A stretch of 64,000 bases of DNA, from positions 120,813 through 184,812 of the forward strand of contig NZ_JANHAP010000010.1 in the NCBI RefSeq assembly GCF_024734385.1, given 5' to 3'. The notes beneath the pieces are model-generated. The model saw only the letters and a list, made by a program, of their open reading frames with translations, was not told the origin of the DNA and did not search any database. Origin of the DNA: Dasania sp. GY-MA-18. Lineage in GTDB: Bacteria; Pseudomonadota; Gammaproteobacteria; Pseudomonadales; Dasaniaceae. A program made the position numbers and the translations under genes. Below, piece after piece: positions 18,359-25,940 of this stretch (positions are counted from its first letter, which is position 1; each line of letters begins with the position of its first letter).

Positions 18359-18450
18359 AGTCGATAGTCGATAGTCGATAGTCGATAGTCGATAGTCGAT
18401 AGTCGATAGTCGATAGTCGATAGTCGATAGTCGATAGTCGATAGTCGATA
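18359..18450. repeat. Heptanucleotide tandem array, about 13 perfect copies
   Basis: TCGATAG (CTATCGA on the other strand) is repeated head to tail without a single mismatch across 92 bases, starting two bases after the dolP stop. Because 7 is not a multiple of 3, all frames are mixed and the open frames here encode only the artificial heptad DYRLSTI. Perfection suggests recent slippage expansion. No coding or rho-independent terminator role is apparent. Confidence 0.97.
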
Positions 18451-18532
18451 AATTCTTCTCGCAAGCCACCTACTGTCAACTAATTCCTGTTTTCCTAGAG
18501 AGACTATAAGCTAGCCACTCTCAACCAACAAA

Positions 18533-18566
18533 AAAGGCCAGTCCCCCCCTAAGGGACCTGGCCTTT
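18533..18566 (-). terminator. Rho-independent terminator of sspB
   Basis: AAAGGCCAG (18533-18541) is inverted as CTGGCCTTT (18558-18566); on the minus strand the stem is followed by a run of six T. The loop contains a seven-C run. It lies 30 bases beyond the sspB stop. Confidence 0.9.
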
Positions 18567-18568
18567 CA

Positions 18569-18603
18569 CTAGCGACTGTAGACTAGAAACTAGAAACTAT
18601 TTA
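18569..18603. repeat. Degenerate CTA-NNNN heptad array running into sspB stop
   Basis: On the plus strand CTA, CTG, CTA, CTA, CTA begin at 18569, 18576, 18583, 18590 and 18597, an exact 7-base period with variable last four bases. The last CTA is, on the minus strand, the TAG stop codon of sspB. A looser set lies at 18495-18521 (CTA at 18495, 18504, 18511). Confidence 0.65.
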
Positions 18604-19040
18604 ACAACCTTCAAACTCGGCCTTTCCGCCTTCTCGGCCTTAGCAGCTGGCTTGGAGCTTTGTACCGTTTTAAAGCGTTTGTCTTTGGGCGGCTCTGGCT
18701 CGGGGTCCAAGTCTTCCATTTCAAAGATCATCCCTTGGCCATTTTCTCTGGCGTAAATACCTAATACCGCCGACATGGGTGCATAGATATCCATAGGCAC
18801 ACCGCCAAAGCGGCCGTTAAACATCATCGCCTCATTACTTAGCTCTAAGTCGCGCACCGCATTAGGTGAGACATTTAAAACAATTTGGCCATTTTTAATA
18901 TGCTCGGTGGGTACCATGACATTATCGGCCAAGGCATTAACTAAGATATAGGGCGTGCAGTCGTTTTCGAGTATCCATTCGTATAAGGCCCTAACCATAT
19001 AAGGGCGGCTACTGCTCATTGTGGTGGGCTGTTTACTCAT
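18597..19040 (-). CDS. sspB: SspB, ClpXP specificity-enhancing adaptor
   Basis: Adaptor that binds ssrA-tagged and other substrates and tethers them to ClpXP. The 147-residue protein has the folded substrate-binding domain (about 10-110; RPYMVRALYEWILENDCTPYILVN, NVSPNAV, NGRFGG), an acidic proline-rich linker (DLDPEPEPP) and a short hydrophobic tail ending PSLKVVK, the ClpX-binding XB motif type. It is separated from sspA by 312 bases of repeat DNA and a terminator, unlike the closely linked pair in E. coli, so it probably needs its own promoter. Confidence 0.95.
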   Translation of the reverse strand: MSKQPTTMSSSRPYMVRALYEWILENDCTPYILVNALADNVMVPTEHIKNGQIVLNVSPNAVRDLELSNEAMMFNGRFGGVPMDIYAPMSAVLGIYARENGQGMIFEMEDLDPEPEPPKDKRFKTVQSSKPAAKAEKAERPSLKVVK

Positions 19041-19100
19041 AATGAATTTCTAGTGTGTATTGATGAATTAATGACGCCAGAGCTGACTACGCCTCCGCCC

Positions 19101-19280
19101 TTACCCCGCGCAAAGTTTTGGGCAGAGCCTGCCCCGCGTAGCGTTTTGGGCATACGACCGCCATGGAGGGCGGAAGTGCAGATTTTGCAGGAGCAAAAAT
19201 CTGCCCGCACTTCCTGTGTATCGCCGCTCTTGCGCAAAGCTGGCCCCGCGAGCATCGCGAGCGCTCTGGGTCTCCATGCG
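19101..19280. repeat. GC-rich intergenic repeat island between sspA and sspB
   Basis: Three related units with the core CCCCGCG...GTTTTGGG or a variant lie at 19101-19123, 19127-19156 and 19239-19280. The same core recurs at 63.4-63.8 kb. Base composition is higher in GC than the flanking genes. Open frames run through it in several registers (up to 97 codons) but give cysteine- and alanine-rich junk without a family resemblance, so I do not call genes here. A direct repeat GCACTTCCTGTG with one following mismatch occurs at 19207 and 19294. Confidence 0.6.
19172..19214. repeat. Large inverted repeat inside the sspA-sspB repeat island
   Basis: GGAAGTGC (19172-19179) is inverted as GCACTTCC (19207-19214), and between them AGATTTTGC and GCAAAAATCT form an inner stem, so nearly the whole 43 bases fold on themselves. 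There is no flanking T-run, so this is not an obvious terminator. Confidence 0.7.
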
Positions 19281-19311
19281 CCCGCGGCATACAGCACTTC
19301 CTGTGCATAAA

Positions 19312-19337
19312 AAAAGGGATGAGCTAGCATCCCTTTT
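19312..19337 (-). terminator. Rho-independent terminator of sspA
   Basis: AAAAGGGATG (19312-19321) and CATCCCTTTT (19328-19337) form a perfect 10-base stem with a six-base loop; on the minus strand a T-run follows. It lies 16 bases beyond the sspA stop and should separate sspA transcription from sspB. Confidence 0.9.
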
Positions 19338-19352
19338 CAGCAACAGTCGCGC

Positions 19353-20000
19353 TTAAGAGCTAGCCTTGCCGCTGCGCATTTCATGCTCAGCCTCTGACAG
19401 ACTCTCTTGAAAAGACTCACGCTCAAACAAGGTATCCATATAGTTTAACAAGGGCTTAGTTTGCTTAGTATTGGGGATTTCTATACCCAGCACCGGTAAA
19501 CGCCACAGTATGGGCGCCATACAGCAATCAACCAAGGTAAACTCATCGCTCATGAAAAACGGCTTTTCAGCGAATATAGGTGCGATAGCAATTAAGCTCT
19601 CACGCAACTCTTTGCGCGCTTTTTCTACTGCTTTTTGGTTAGTACCCTGAGTGATGGTATCAACCAGCACACACCAGTCACGCTCTATACGATAAATATA
19701 TTGGCGGCTAGAACCGCGCGCCACCGGGTATACAGGCAGTAAAGGCGGATGCGGAAAACGCTCATCCAAATACTCCATCATGACCTTGTTTTCATAAAGC
19801 ACTAGGTCTCTATCCAACATGGTCGGCAGGCTGTTGTAAGGATTTAAATCCGCTAGCTCGGCAGGCATATGCTCACCGCCCGCATCGACGATATCTACTG
19901 TCACACCTTTCTCGGCCAATACTATACGTACGCGGTGGCTGTAATGGCATTCGCCATCTGAGTAAAAGGTCATTGACGAACGTTTGGCAACAACACCCAT
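19353..20000 (-). CDS. sspA: SspA, stringent starvation protein A (GST fold, RNAP-associated)
   Basis: RNA polymerase-associated protein with a glutathione-S-transferase fold but no GST activity in known members. The 215-residue protein has the thioredoxin-like N-terminal domain beginning near [23 protein letters not shown], the [13 protein letters not shown] loop and a C-terminal helical domain containing the [12 protein letters not shown] segment conserved in SspA. A second ATG (MTFYSD) lies nine codons in. Downstream of petABC in the order rplM-rpsI-petA-petBC-sspA known from Pseudomonas relatives. Confidence 0.95.
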   Translation of the reverse strand: MGVVAKRSSMTFYSDGECHYSHRVRIVLAEKGVTVDIVDAGGEHMPAELADLNPYNSLPTMLDRDLVLYENKVMMEYLDERFPHPPLLPVYPVARGSSRQYIYRIERDWCVLVDTITQGTNQKAVEKARKELRESLIAIAPIFAEKPFFMSDEFTLVDCCMAPILWRLPVLGIEIPNTKQTKPLLNYMDTLFERESFQESLSEAEHEMRSGKASS

Positions 20001-20031
20001 TTTAATTCCTTAAGTTCTATCGACTATCAAA

Positions 20032-20054
20032 GCAGCAGCTACTAGAGCTGCTGC
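20032..20054 (-). terminator. Hairpin after the bc1 operon, possible weak terminator
   Basis: GCAGCAGCT (20032-20040) and AGCTGCTGC (20046-20054) form a perfect 9-base stem with a 5-base loop, 12 bases beyond the cytochrome b/c1 stop. On the minus strand only TTTGAT follows, so termination may be partial and allow read-through to sspA. Confidence 0.5.
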
Positions 20055-20066
20055 GCTTCACTACAA

Positions 20067-22307
20067 TTAGTGAATATCTTTCCAGTATTCGCGGTTCAAC
20101 ATATAAGTAAATATGAAGAATAAAGCGATAAAGACCAACACGAATATACCTATGCGCTTACGGTCTTCAACCATGGGCTCTGCGGTATAGGCTAAAAAGT
20201 TAACCAAGTCGTACATGGCAGTATCAAACTCTTCCGGCGTCATGCTGCCTTCAGAAACCAGCTTCAAACGTCCACAAGGGTTAAGCGCCTCACCGGTATG
20301 CTCATCAAATAATACTTCTTCACCTGTTAAAGGGTCACGCTTCACACCACCATTGGCAGCCAATGCTGGGCCAGGCGCACACTCTTGCATACCCTGTAGC
20401 TCTAACAATACATGTGGCATACCTACGTCTTTAAATACTTTATTGTTTACCCCCCAAGGACGGCTAGGGTCAGCATAAAAGTTACGCAAGTAGGTATACA
20501 ACCATTCGGGGCTACGCGTACGAGCCACCATGGTTAAGTCCGGGGGAGCCGCACCAAACCACTTTTTTGCCAGCGCCTCCGGTGCTGAGTTAAACATTAA
20601 CTCACCGATTTTAGCCTGGTTATCAAACTTTAGGTTTTCTTCAAAAATATCTACCGGTACACCTATGTCCTCGGCAGTACGCTGATAGCGTGCATACTTT
20701 AGCGAGTGACAGCTCATGCAGTTATTCATGTAGTGCTTAGCACCACTTTGCAAAGAGGCCTTATTAGTGGGATCCACCTCAATCTCATCACAAGCCATGG
20801 TGCCGCATTTAAAAGCTGACTCCGCACCCGCTGCCTTTAATGGCAATACTGTTAGCAAGGCCACCACAATGATGCCACCTATAGTACCCCAAGCACCCAT
20901 ACCACCGTTCATGGTAACGCGCTCTGGCACTGGCAACATTTTATCTCTAGCTAACAAGGCAGGCAGGATAAAGAAGAAAGCTGCATTTAATGCTGCGTAA
21001 AAACGCACCGCGTAAATATGCGATTCAGGCTTGCCTGCCGCGTAACCAGCGAAGGTTAAGAACAGCATTATTGCACCGATTGCCCAGAATGCCGCTGTGC
21101 GGATAATTGCAGGCCATGCATCTTTATTGGTCCATATAGGCATAGTAATAAAGAAGGCAAAGTAGAATACCGTAGTTACCTGTGCCAACAGAGTTCTGCC
21201 GTCATTAGGTGCCTTAACACCTAATACACCCAAGATTAAGAAGGTAGCAACAAAAGTCACCAGCATCAGCTTATTAACCAAACCGCGGTAACGCACCGAC
21301 TTAACCGGGCTGCGATCTACCCAAGGCAGAATAAACAGAATAGCAACCGAAGCACCAAAGGCGATAAAACCTAGCAACTTATCGGGCACCGCACGTAGTA
21401 CTGAGTAGAACGGGGTGAAGTACCATACTGGCGCTATATGCTCAGGGGTTTTTAAACCGTTGGCAATCTCAAAGTTTGCATGCTCTAGGAAATAACCGCC
21501 CATTTCTGGAGCGAAGAAAATCACCACCGCAAAGGCAAAACAAAATACCGCTATCGCTGGCAAGTCGTGCACAGTGTAGTAAGGGTGGAAAGGGATACCG
21601 TCTTTAGGTATGCCGTTCTCATCTTTATTCTTTTTGATCTCTACACCATCGGGGTTATTAGAACCCACTTCGTGTAAGGCCAATAAGTGCAATACCACCA
21701 AACCCAATAACACGATGGGCAGCGCCACTACGTGTAAAGCAAAGAAGCGGTTTAGGGTAATACCTGAGATCAAGAAGTCACCACGTATCCACTGTACGAT
21801 GTCTTCACCCACTACAGGGATAGCACCAAATAAGGAGATAATTACCTGAGCACCCCAGTACGACATCTGACCCCAGGGCAATACATAACCCACAAAAGCC
21901 TCAGCCATTAATACCAGGAAGATAAACATACCAAAAACCCACACTAGCTCGCGTGGCTTTTTATATGAACCATAAATCAGGGCGCGGAACATATGCAGAT
22001 AAACCACCACAAAGAACGCCGACGCGCCGGTGGAATGCATATAGCGGATAATCCAGCCAAAATCGACATCACGCATGATGTACTCGACCGAGTTAAAAGC
22101 GTTTTCAGCACTGGGGGTATAGCTCATAGTGAGCCAAATGCCGGTTAACAATTGGTTGACCAACACTAATAGTGACAAAACACCAAAGTAATACCAAAAG
22201 TTGAAGTTTTTAGGGGCGTAGTAGCTGCCCATGTGGGTATCCCACGCACGCATAATCGGCAAGCGTGCATCTACCCAATCTCTTAAACCCACTAACAGAT
22301 TGATCAT
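20067..22307 (-). CDS. petBC: Cytochrome b / cytochrome c1 fusion of ubiquinol:cytochrome c reductase
   Basis: Single 746-codon frame holding both haem subunits of the bc1 complex. Residues 1-about 455: cytochrome b with haem-ligand histidines 91, 105, 192 and 207, the PWGQMSYWGA Qo segment and PVWY (293-296) at the Qo glutamate position. A hydrophobic segment ending in KAAGA (about 473-495) looks like an internal signal peptide. From about 496: cytochrome c1 with haem motif CMSCH (530-534), probable axial Met630 in MPHVL, and a C-terminal anchor. Most gammaproteobacteria have separate petB and petC; Bradyrhizobium fbcH is a known precursor that is cleaved. Overlaps petA by TAATG. Confidence 0.93.
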   Translation of the reverse strand: MINLLVGLRDWVDARLPIMRAWDTHMGSYYAPKNFNFWYYFGVLSLLVLVNQLLTGIWLTMSYTPSAENAFNSVEYIMRDVDFGWIIRYMHSTGASAFFVVVYLHMFRALIYGSYKKPRELVWVFGMFIFLVLMAEAFVGYVLPWGQMSYWGAQVIISLFGAIPVVGEDIVQWIRGDFLISGITLNRFFALHVVALPIVLLGLVVLHLLALHEVGSNNPDGVEIKKNKDENGIPKDGIPFHPYYTVHDLPAIAVFCFAFAVVIFFAPEMGGYFLEHANFEIANGLKTPEHIAPVWYFTPFYSVLRAVPDKLLGFIAFGASVAILFILPWVDRSPVKSVRYRGLVNKLMLVTFVATFLILGVLGVKAPNDGRTLLAQVTTVFYFAFFITMPIWTNKDAWPAIIRTAAFWAIGAIMLFLTFAGYAAGKPESHIYAVRFYAALNAAFFFILPALLARDKMLPVPERVTMNGGMGAWGTIGGIIVVALLTVLPLKAAGAESAFKCGTMACDEIEVDPTNKASLQSGAKHYMNNCMSCHSLKYARYQRTAEDIGVPVDIFEENLKFDNQAKIGELMFNSAPEALAKKWFGAAPPDLTMVARTRSPEWLYTYLRNFYADPSRPWGVNNKVFKDVGMPHVLLELQGMQECAPGPALAANGGVKRDPLTGEEVLFDEHTGEALNPCGRLKLVSEGSMTPEEFDTAMYDLVNFLAYTAEPMVEDRKRIGIFVLVFIALFFIFTYMLNREYWKDIH

Positions 22308-22906
22308 TACGCGGCCTCCTGGTCTACGCCAATAACAATGACGCTGTCGCTTTCATAGGAATAGGGTGGAACAGCTAGGTTGGCCGAAGCGGGCACGCCT
22401 TGGTAAACACGGCCAGCTAAATCGAACTTAGAGCCGTGACAGGGGCAGAAGAAACCGCCTATCCAGCTATCGCCACCTAAGTCGGCCGCGCCTACTTCAG
22501 GACGATATTTAGGCGCACAACCCAAGTGGGTACACAGGCCTACCAACACTAAAAACTCGTCTTTAATAGAACGAGTGATGGTGCCCACATACTCTGGCTG
22601 CTGTGCAGCATTGGTTGAATCTGGGTCTTTTAGGTTACCGGCATTGCCAGGTAAAGCCGCCAAAGTCTCGGGGGTACGACGCACCACATAGACAGGCTTA
22701 CCACGCCACTCAACCACTTTCATTTCACCGGGCTCTAAACGGCTAAGATCAAATTTAACCGGAGCACCAGCAGCTTTAGCTTTGGCACTGGGGTTCCATG
22801 AACCCACAAAAGGTACAGCAACACCTACCGCTCCAGCCGCACCCACTACCGTAGTAGCCGCGGTTAAAAAGCGTCGCCGCGTAGTGTTAACGCCGTCATT
22901 ACTCAT
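22307..22906 (-). CDS. petA: PetA, Rieske iron-sulfur subunit of bc1 complex
   Basis: Carries electrons from ubiquinol to cytochrome c1. The 199-residue protein begins with a twin-arginine signal-anchor (TTRRRFLTA, residues 8-16, then a hydrophobic segment), as for other Rieske proteins exported folded. The cluster-binding boxes CTHLGC and CPCHGS are both intact, supplying two Cys and two His. First gene of the bc1 operon; its stop overlaps the petBC start. A strong promoter lies about 75 bases upstream. Confidence 0.97.
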   Translation of the reverse strand: MSNDGVNTTRRRFLTAATTVVGAAGAVGVAVPFVGSWNPSAKAKAAGAPVKFDLSRLEPGEMKVVEWRGKPVYVVRRTPETLAALPGNAGNLKDPDSTNAAQQPEYVGTITRSIKDEFLVLVGLCTHLGCAPKYRPEVGAADLGGDSWIGGFFCPCHGSKFDLAGRVYQGVPASANLAVPPYSYESDSVIVIGVDQEAA

Positions 22907-22980
22907 GACGTAATCCCCCTAAAACTAGCGTGTAAAGACCTATTAGCTAGGCAATGAATAAATAATTATTAGTACGGCGC

Positions 22981-23009
22981 ATACTAAAGATATTGACGCG
23001 CCATGACAA
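22981..23009 (-). promoter_or_regulatory. Sigma70-type promoter of petA-petBC
   Basis: On the minus strand TTGTCA (23004-23009) and TAGTAT (22981-22986) are separated by 17 bases, upstream of petA and downstream of the rpsI terminator, giving the bc1 genes their own transcription start. Confidence 0.75.
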
Positions 23010-23094
23010 GAATTAACCCTATAACATAGCAGGGTTTAAGGTATTTTTTTCAAATCAAATCAAAAATTTACGGCCCGTAGCGAGCAGCCATAAA

Positions 23095-23128
23095 AAAACG
23101 CCCAGATTGCAATAATCACGGGCGTTTT
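23095..23128 (-). terminator. Rho-independent terminator of rplM-rpsI
   Basis: AAAACGCCC (23095-23103) and GGGCGTTTT (23120-23128) form a 9-base stem with a 16-base loop; on the minus strand the stem ends in a run of seven T. It lies about 40 bases after the rpsI stop. Confidence 0.9.
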
Positions 23129-23165
23129 CGCTGGAGGGCCGCAACCCTCCGATAGACAGCAACAA

Positions 23166-23558
23166 TTAACGTTTCGAGAATTGTGGCTTCTTACGCGCTT
23201 TGCGTAGACCAACCTTCTTACGCTCAACTTCACGAGCATCACGGGTTACATAACCAGCTGCACGCAACTGACCGCGCAAACCTTCGTCATACTCCATAAG
23301 AGCACGCGTAATACCGTGACGTATAGCACCGGCTTGACCGAAGCTACCACCACCAGCAACAGTGATGTTTAAGTCGAATTTATCGGTCATTTCAACCAAT
23401 TCTAGTGGTTGACGTACAATCATACGCGCAACTTCACGACCAAAGTATTCATCTAAAGAGCGCTTGTTAATGGTGATTTCACCGGCACCTGACTTTAGGA
23501 ATACGCGAGCGCTAGAAGTTTTACGACGACCAGTACCATAGTATTGAGTAGCTGACAT
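23166..23558 (-). CDS. rpsI: 30S ribosomal protein S9
   Basis: Small-subunit protein whose basic C-terminal tail reaches into the P site. The 130-residue sequence is full length, with the family segments [16 protein letters not shown] near the N-terminus and [27 protein letters not shown] at the end, the last residue arginine as in other S9 proteins. Thirteen bases downstream of rplM, one transcript. Confidence 0.99.
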   Translation of the reverse strand: MSATQYYGTGRRKTSSARVFLKSGAGEITINKRSLDEYFGREVARMIVRQPLELVEMTDKFDLNITVAGGGSFGQAGAIRHGITRALMEYDEGLRGQLRAAGYVTRDAREVERKKVGLRKARKKPQFSKR

Positions 23559-23571
23559 AATATGCGTTCCG

Positions 23572-24000
23572 TTATATGTTCAATGCTTGCGGCTGCTGTG
23601 AAGCATGGGGATGCTCAGCGCCTGCATACACTTTAAGTTTTCTGAACATATCACGACCTAATGGGTTACGTGGCAACATGCCTTTAACCGCATTTTGGAT
23701 AACACGCTCAGGAGCTTTATCGATCAATTTCTCGAAGCTAATTGACTTCAAGTTACCCACATAACCAGTATGGTGGTAATACATTTTATCGCTTGCTTTA
23801 TTGCCAGTAACTTGTACTTTTTCGGCATTAACAACAACGATGTAATCGCCGGTATCTACGTGCGGGGTGTATTCCGCTTTATGCTTACCACGTAGGCGGT
23901 GAGCGATTTCAGTGGCTAAACGACCTAAAGTCTTGCCATCTGCATCTACTACAAACCAATCACGTGTTACGGCTTCAGGTTTTGCGCTGAAAGTCTTCAT
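23572..24000 (-). CDS. rplM: 50S ribosomal protein L13
   Basis: Early-assembling large-subunit protein. The 142-residue sequence begins [20 protein letters not shown] and contains [32 protein letters not shown] and [10 protein letters not shown], all typical. First gene of the rplM-rpsI unit with its own strong promoter 40-70 bases upstream. Confidence 0.99.
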   Translation of the reverse strand: MKTFSAKPEAVTRDWFVVDADGKTLGRLATEIAHRLRGKHKAEYTPHVDTGDYIVVVNAEKVQVTGNKASDKMYYHHTGYVGNLKSISFEKLIDKAPERVIQNAVKGMLPRNPLGRDMFRKLKVYAGAEHPHASQQPQALNI

Positions 24001-24040
24001 CTATATATGCCTCTGGGGCCCGTTCCTACAAAGAGCGCGA

Positions 24041-24069
24041 ATACTACAGAAACCGCTGAGGGTTTTCAA
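24041..24069 (-). promoter_or_regulatory. Sigma70-type promoter of rplM-rpsI
   Basis: On the minus strand TTGAAA (24064-24069) and TAGTAT (24041-24046) with a 17-base spacer, about 35 bases before the rplM ATG after allowing for the start site. The GC-rich stretch just after the -10 box resembles a growth-rate-controlled discriminator, which would fit a ribosomal protein operon. Confidence 0.8.
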
Positions 24070-24118
24070 GCCTAATTCACGCTTTTTTACTGTTAAATCA
24101 CCTGCCCTGCGCAAGCCC

Positions 24119-25243
24119 CTAAGGGCGGTGCTCTAAGGCCAGATAATCATGGGATTGCATCTCTAATAAACGGCTCTGGGTACGCTCAAACTCAAAGTCT
24201 AAACGCCCGCCCGCATAGAGCTGCGCTAGCGGCACCTGGGCTGCAATAACCAGCTTAACGTGCCTGTCGTAAAACTCATCTATCAAATTAATAAAGCGTC
24301 GGGCCTGGTCATCCTTACCACCACCTAACTGCGGCACGCCGCTAATTAGCACCGCATGAAACTCGCGGGCCAATTCTATATAGTCATTCTGGCTGCGCGG
24401 GCCATCGCACAGCGCGTCAAAATCAAACCAAGCCACATCATCCGACACTTTTCGCACCTGGATTTTGCGACCATTAATCTCTAAGTCGTAATCGCTGCGC
24501 ACATGCCTAACATCAGGGTTAAGCTGATCAAAGGAACGCTGCAGGCTAATATCAGCCCCGGCATCCAGTGGATAATGGTATAGCTCGGCCTGCTCCAAGG
24601 TGCGCAAGCGGTAATCCACCCCACTATCAATATTCACCACCTGCGTATGCTTATTCAGCATGGCTATGGCCGGTAAAAAGCGGCTGCGCTGCAAGCCATC
24701 TTTATACAAACCATCAGGGATGATATTAGAGGTAGCCACCAAACACACACCATAATCGAATAGCAGCTCGAACAAACCACCCAAAATCATAGCATCAGTA
24801 ATATCCGAGACGAAAAACTCGTCAAAGCAAATAACCCTGGCTTCATCGGCTATGCCCCTAGCCACCTGCTGCAGCGGGTTTTTCGCCCCCTGCAAGGCCT
24901 TTAAATCGGCGTGCACACGGCGCATAAAGCGGTGAAAGTGCACCCGCATTTTGCGTTCAAAGGGCAAGGCATCATAAAAGGCATCCATCAAATAGGTTTT
25001 GCCGCGGCCTACCCCGCCCCAAAAATACAAGCCCTTTACTGTCTCAACTGCTGCCTGCTTACCCAAGCTGGCCAGCAGCTTGGCTTTTAACCCCTTAGGC
25101 TTAGCTGCCGTTTCGACCTCTAATAGTCGTTCGTACAACTGCTGCAACAATTCCACCGCCTGCTCTTGCGCGGCATCATAGGAGAAGTCATCCCTAGTCA
25201 GGTCTGCCTGGTAACGTTCTCTTGGAGACTGGAGCTTTGCCAT
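24119..25243 (-). CDS. zapE: ZapE, AFG1-like cell division ATPase
   Basis: P-loop ATPase reported in E. coli to associate with the Z ring; the family also includes mitochondrial AFG1/LACE1. The 374-residue protein has Walker A GGVGRGKT at 76-83, Walker B ICFDEFFV near 139, sensor segment VATSNIIPDGLYKDGLQR, and the family's C-terminal region. It is the last gene of the minus-strand block before the divergent zapG, a neighbourhood conserved in E. coli (yhcM / yhcB). Confidence 0.95.
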   Translation of the reverse strand: MAKLQSPRERYQADLTRDDFSYDAAQEQAVELLQQLYERLLEVETAAKPKGLKAKLLASLGKQAAVETVKGLYFWGGVGRGKTYLMDAFYDALPFERKMRVHFHRFMRRVHADLKALQGAKNPLQQVARGIADEARVICFDEFFVSDITDAMILGGLFELLFDYGVCLVATSNIIPDGLYKDGLQRSRFLPAIAMLNKHTQVVNIDSGVDYRLRTLEQAELYHYPLDAGADISLQRSFDQLNPDVRHVRSDYDLEINGRKIQVRKVSDDVAWFDFDALCDGPRSQNDYIELAREFHAVLISGVPQLGGGKDDQARRFINLIDEFYDRHVKLVIAAQVPLAQLYAGGRLDFEFERTQSRLLEMQSHDYLALEHRP

Positions 25244-25341
25244 AGTAAAAAAGCTGTGTTGCTAACCATCGTATTTTTGAGGCGGCCACTCTACAGCTAT
25301 CACCGCGCAGTGGCAACCACCCAACTTAGGGCATAACTTTG

Positions 25342-25371
25342 TTACCGCACTTAGCGATTCACGGTTATACT
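25342..25371 (+). promoter_or_regulatory. Candidate promoter of zapG
   Basis: TATACT at 25366-25371 is a good -10 box; 18 bases upstream is a poor -35 match TTACCG (25342-25347). Transcription would start about 40 bases before the zapG GTG. Confidence 0.35.
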
Positions 25372-25416
25372 TGAAACGTAGCTTATAACTGTTGAATTTA
25401 AACCTAGGAGAGCAAA

Positions 25417-25890
25417 GTGTATTCACTAAGCGCCGTACTCACGTTTACCCTCGCAGGCCTTATTGCCGGCACCTTTATTGGCATTTTTTTCACGCAGCGC
25501 AAAAGCGGCCACAGCCAGCACCAGGCCGAGTTAGAAAAACAAATCCTAGAGATGCAACAACAGCAGCAAAGCTACCAAACCGATGTGAGCAAACACTTTA
25601 ATCACACCGCTGAACTGCTAAACCAGCTCACCGAGAACTACAAAGAGGTGCACAGCCATTTGGCCGAAGGCGCTCAACGACTAGCTGGGGAACAACTACA
25701 CACCACCATCAAAACCCTCACAGCCGATGGCGATATCAGTGAGGAGCAGGAGCCAGAAGCCCCTACCCCACTAACTCCACCCCTAGACTATGCCGCCACA
25801 GGCGGCACCTTAAGTGAAGACTGGGGCATGAAAAAATCCTTAACCGCCGAAGAGCGCAATGATCTGGGCTACCCCAAAACCCCAGCCTAG
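25417..25890 (+). CDS. zapG: ZapG (YhcB, DUF1043) inner-membrane protein
   Basis: Bitopic membrane protein of the DUF1043 family, linked in E. coli to cell envelope growth and division. The 157-residue protein has one N-terminal helix (about 5-24, LIAGTFIGIFFTQR) followed by a glutamine-rich coiled coil (30-90) and a low-complexity acidic, proline-rich tail. GTG start preceded by AGGAG six bases upstream. Divergent from zapE as in other gammaproteobacteria. Confidence 0.9.
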   Translation: MYSLSAVLTFTLAGLIAGTFIGIFFTQRKSGHSQHQAELEKQILEMQQQQQSYQTDVSKHFNHTAELLNQLTENYKEVHSHLAEGAQRLAGEQLHTTIKTLTADGDISEEQEPEAPTPLTPPLDYAATGGTLSEDWGMKKSLTAEERNDLGYPKTPA

Positions 25891-25940
25891 CCCTAGCGCA
25901 CCAGGGCTATCTGAGGCCACGCCATAGCCACAGCGGCTAG

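Noticed and set aside
18359..18450. CRISPR-like array
   Set aside because: Unit is 7 bases with no spacers; there is no cas gene in the window.
18230..18479. Open frames made of DYRLSTI heptapeptide repeats
   Set aside because: They are the translation of a 7-base tandem array, open only because the unit has no stop in these registers.
19037..19343. Several open frames of 60-97 codons between sspA and sspB
   Set aside because: They run through GC-rich repeat units in several frames and strands, have no family resemblance and no ribosome binding sites.
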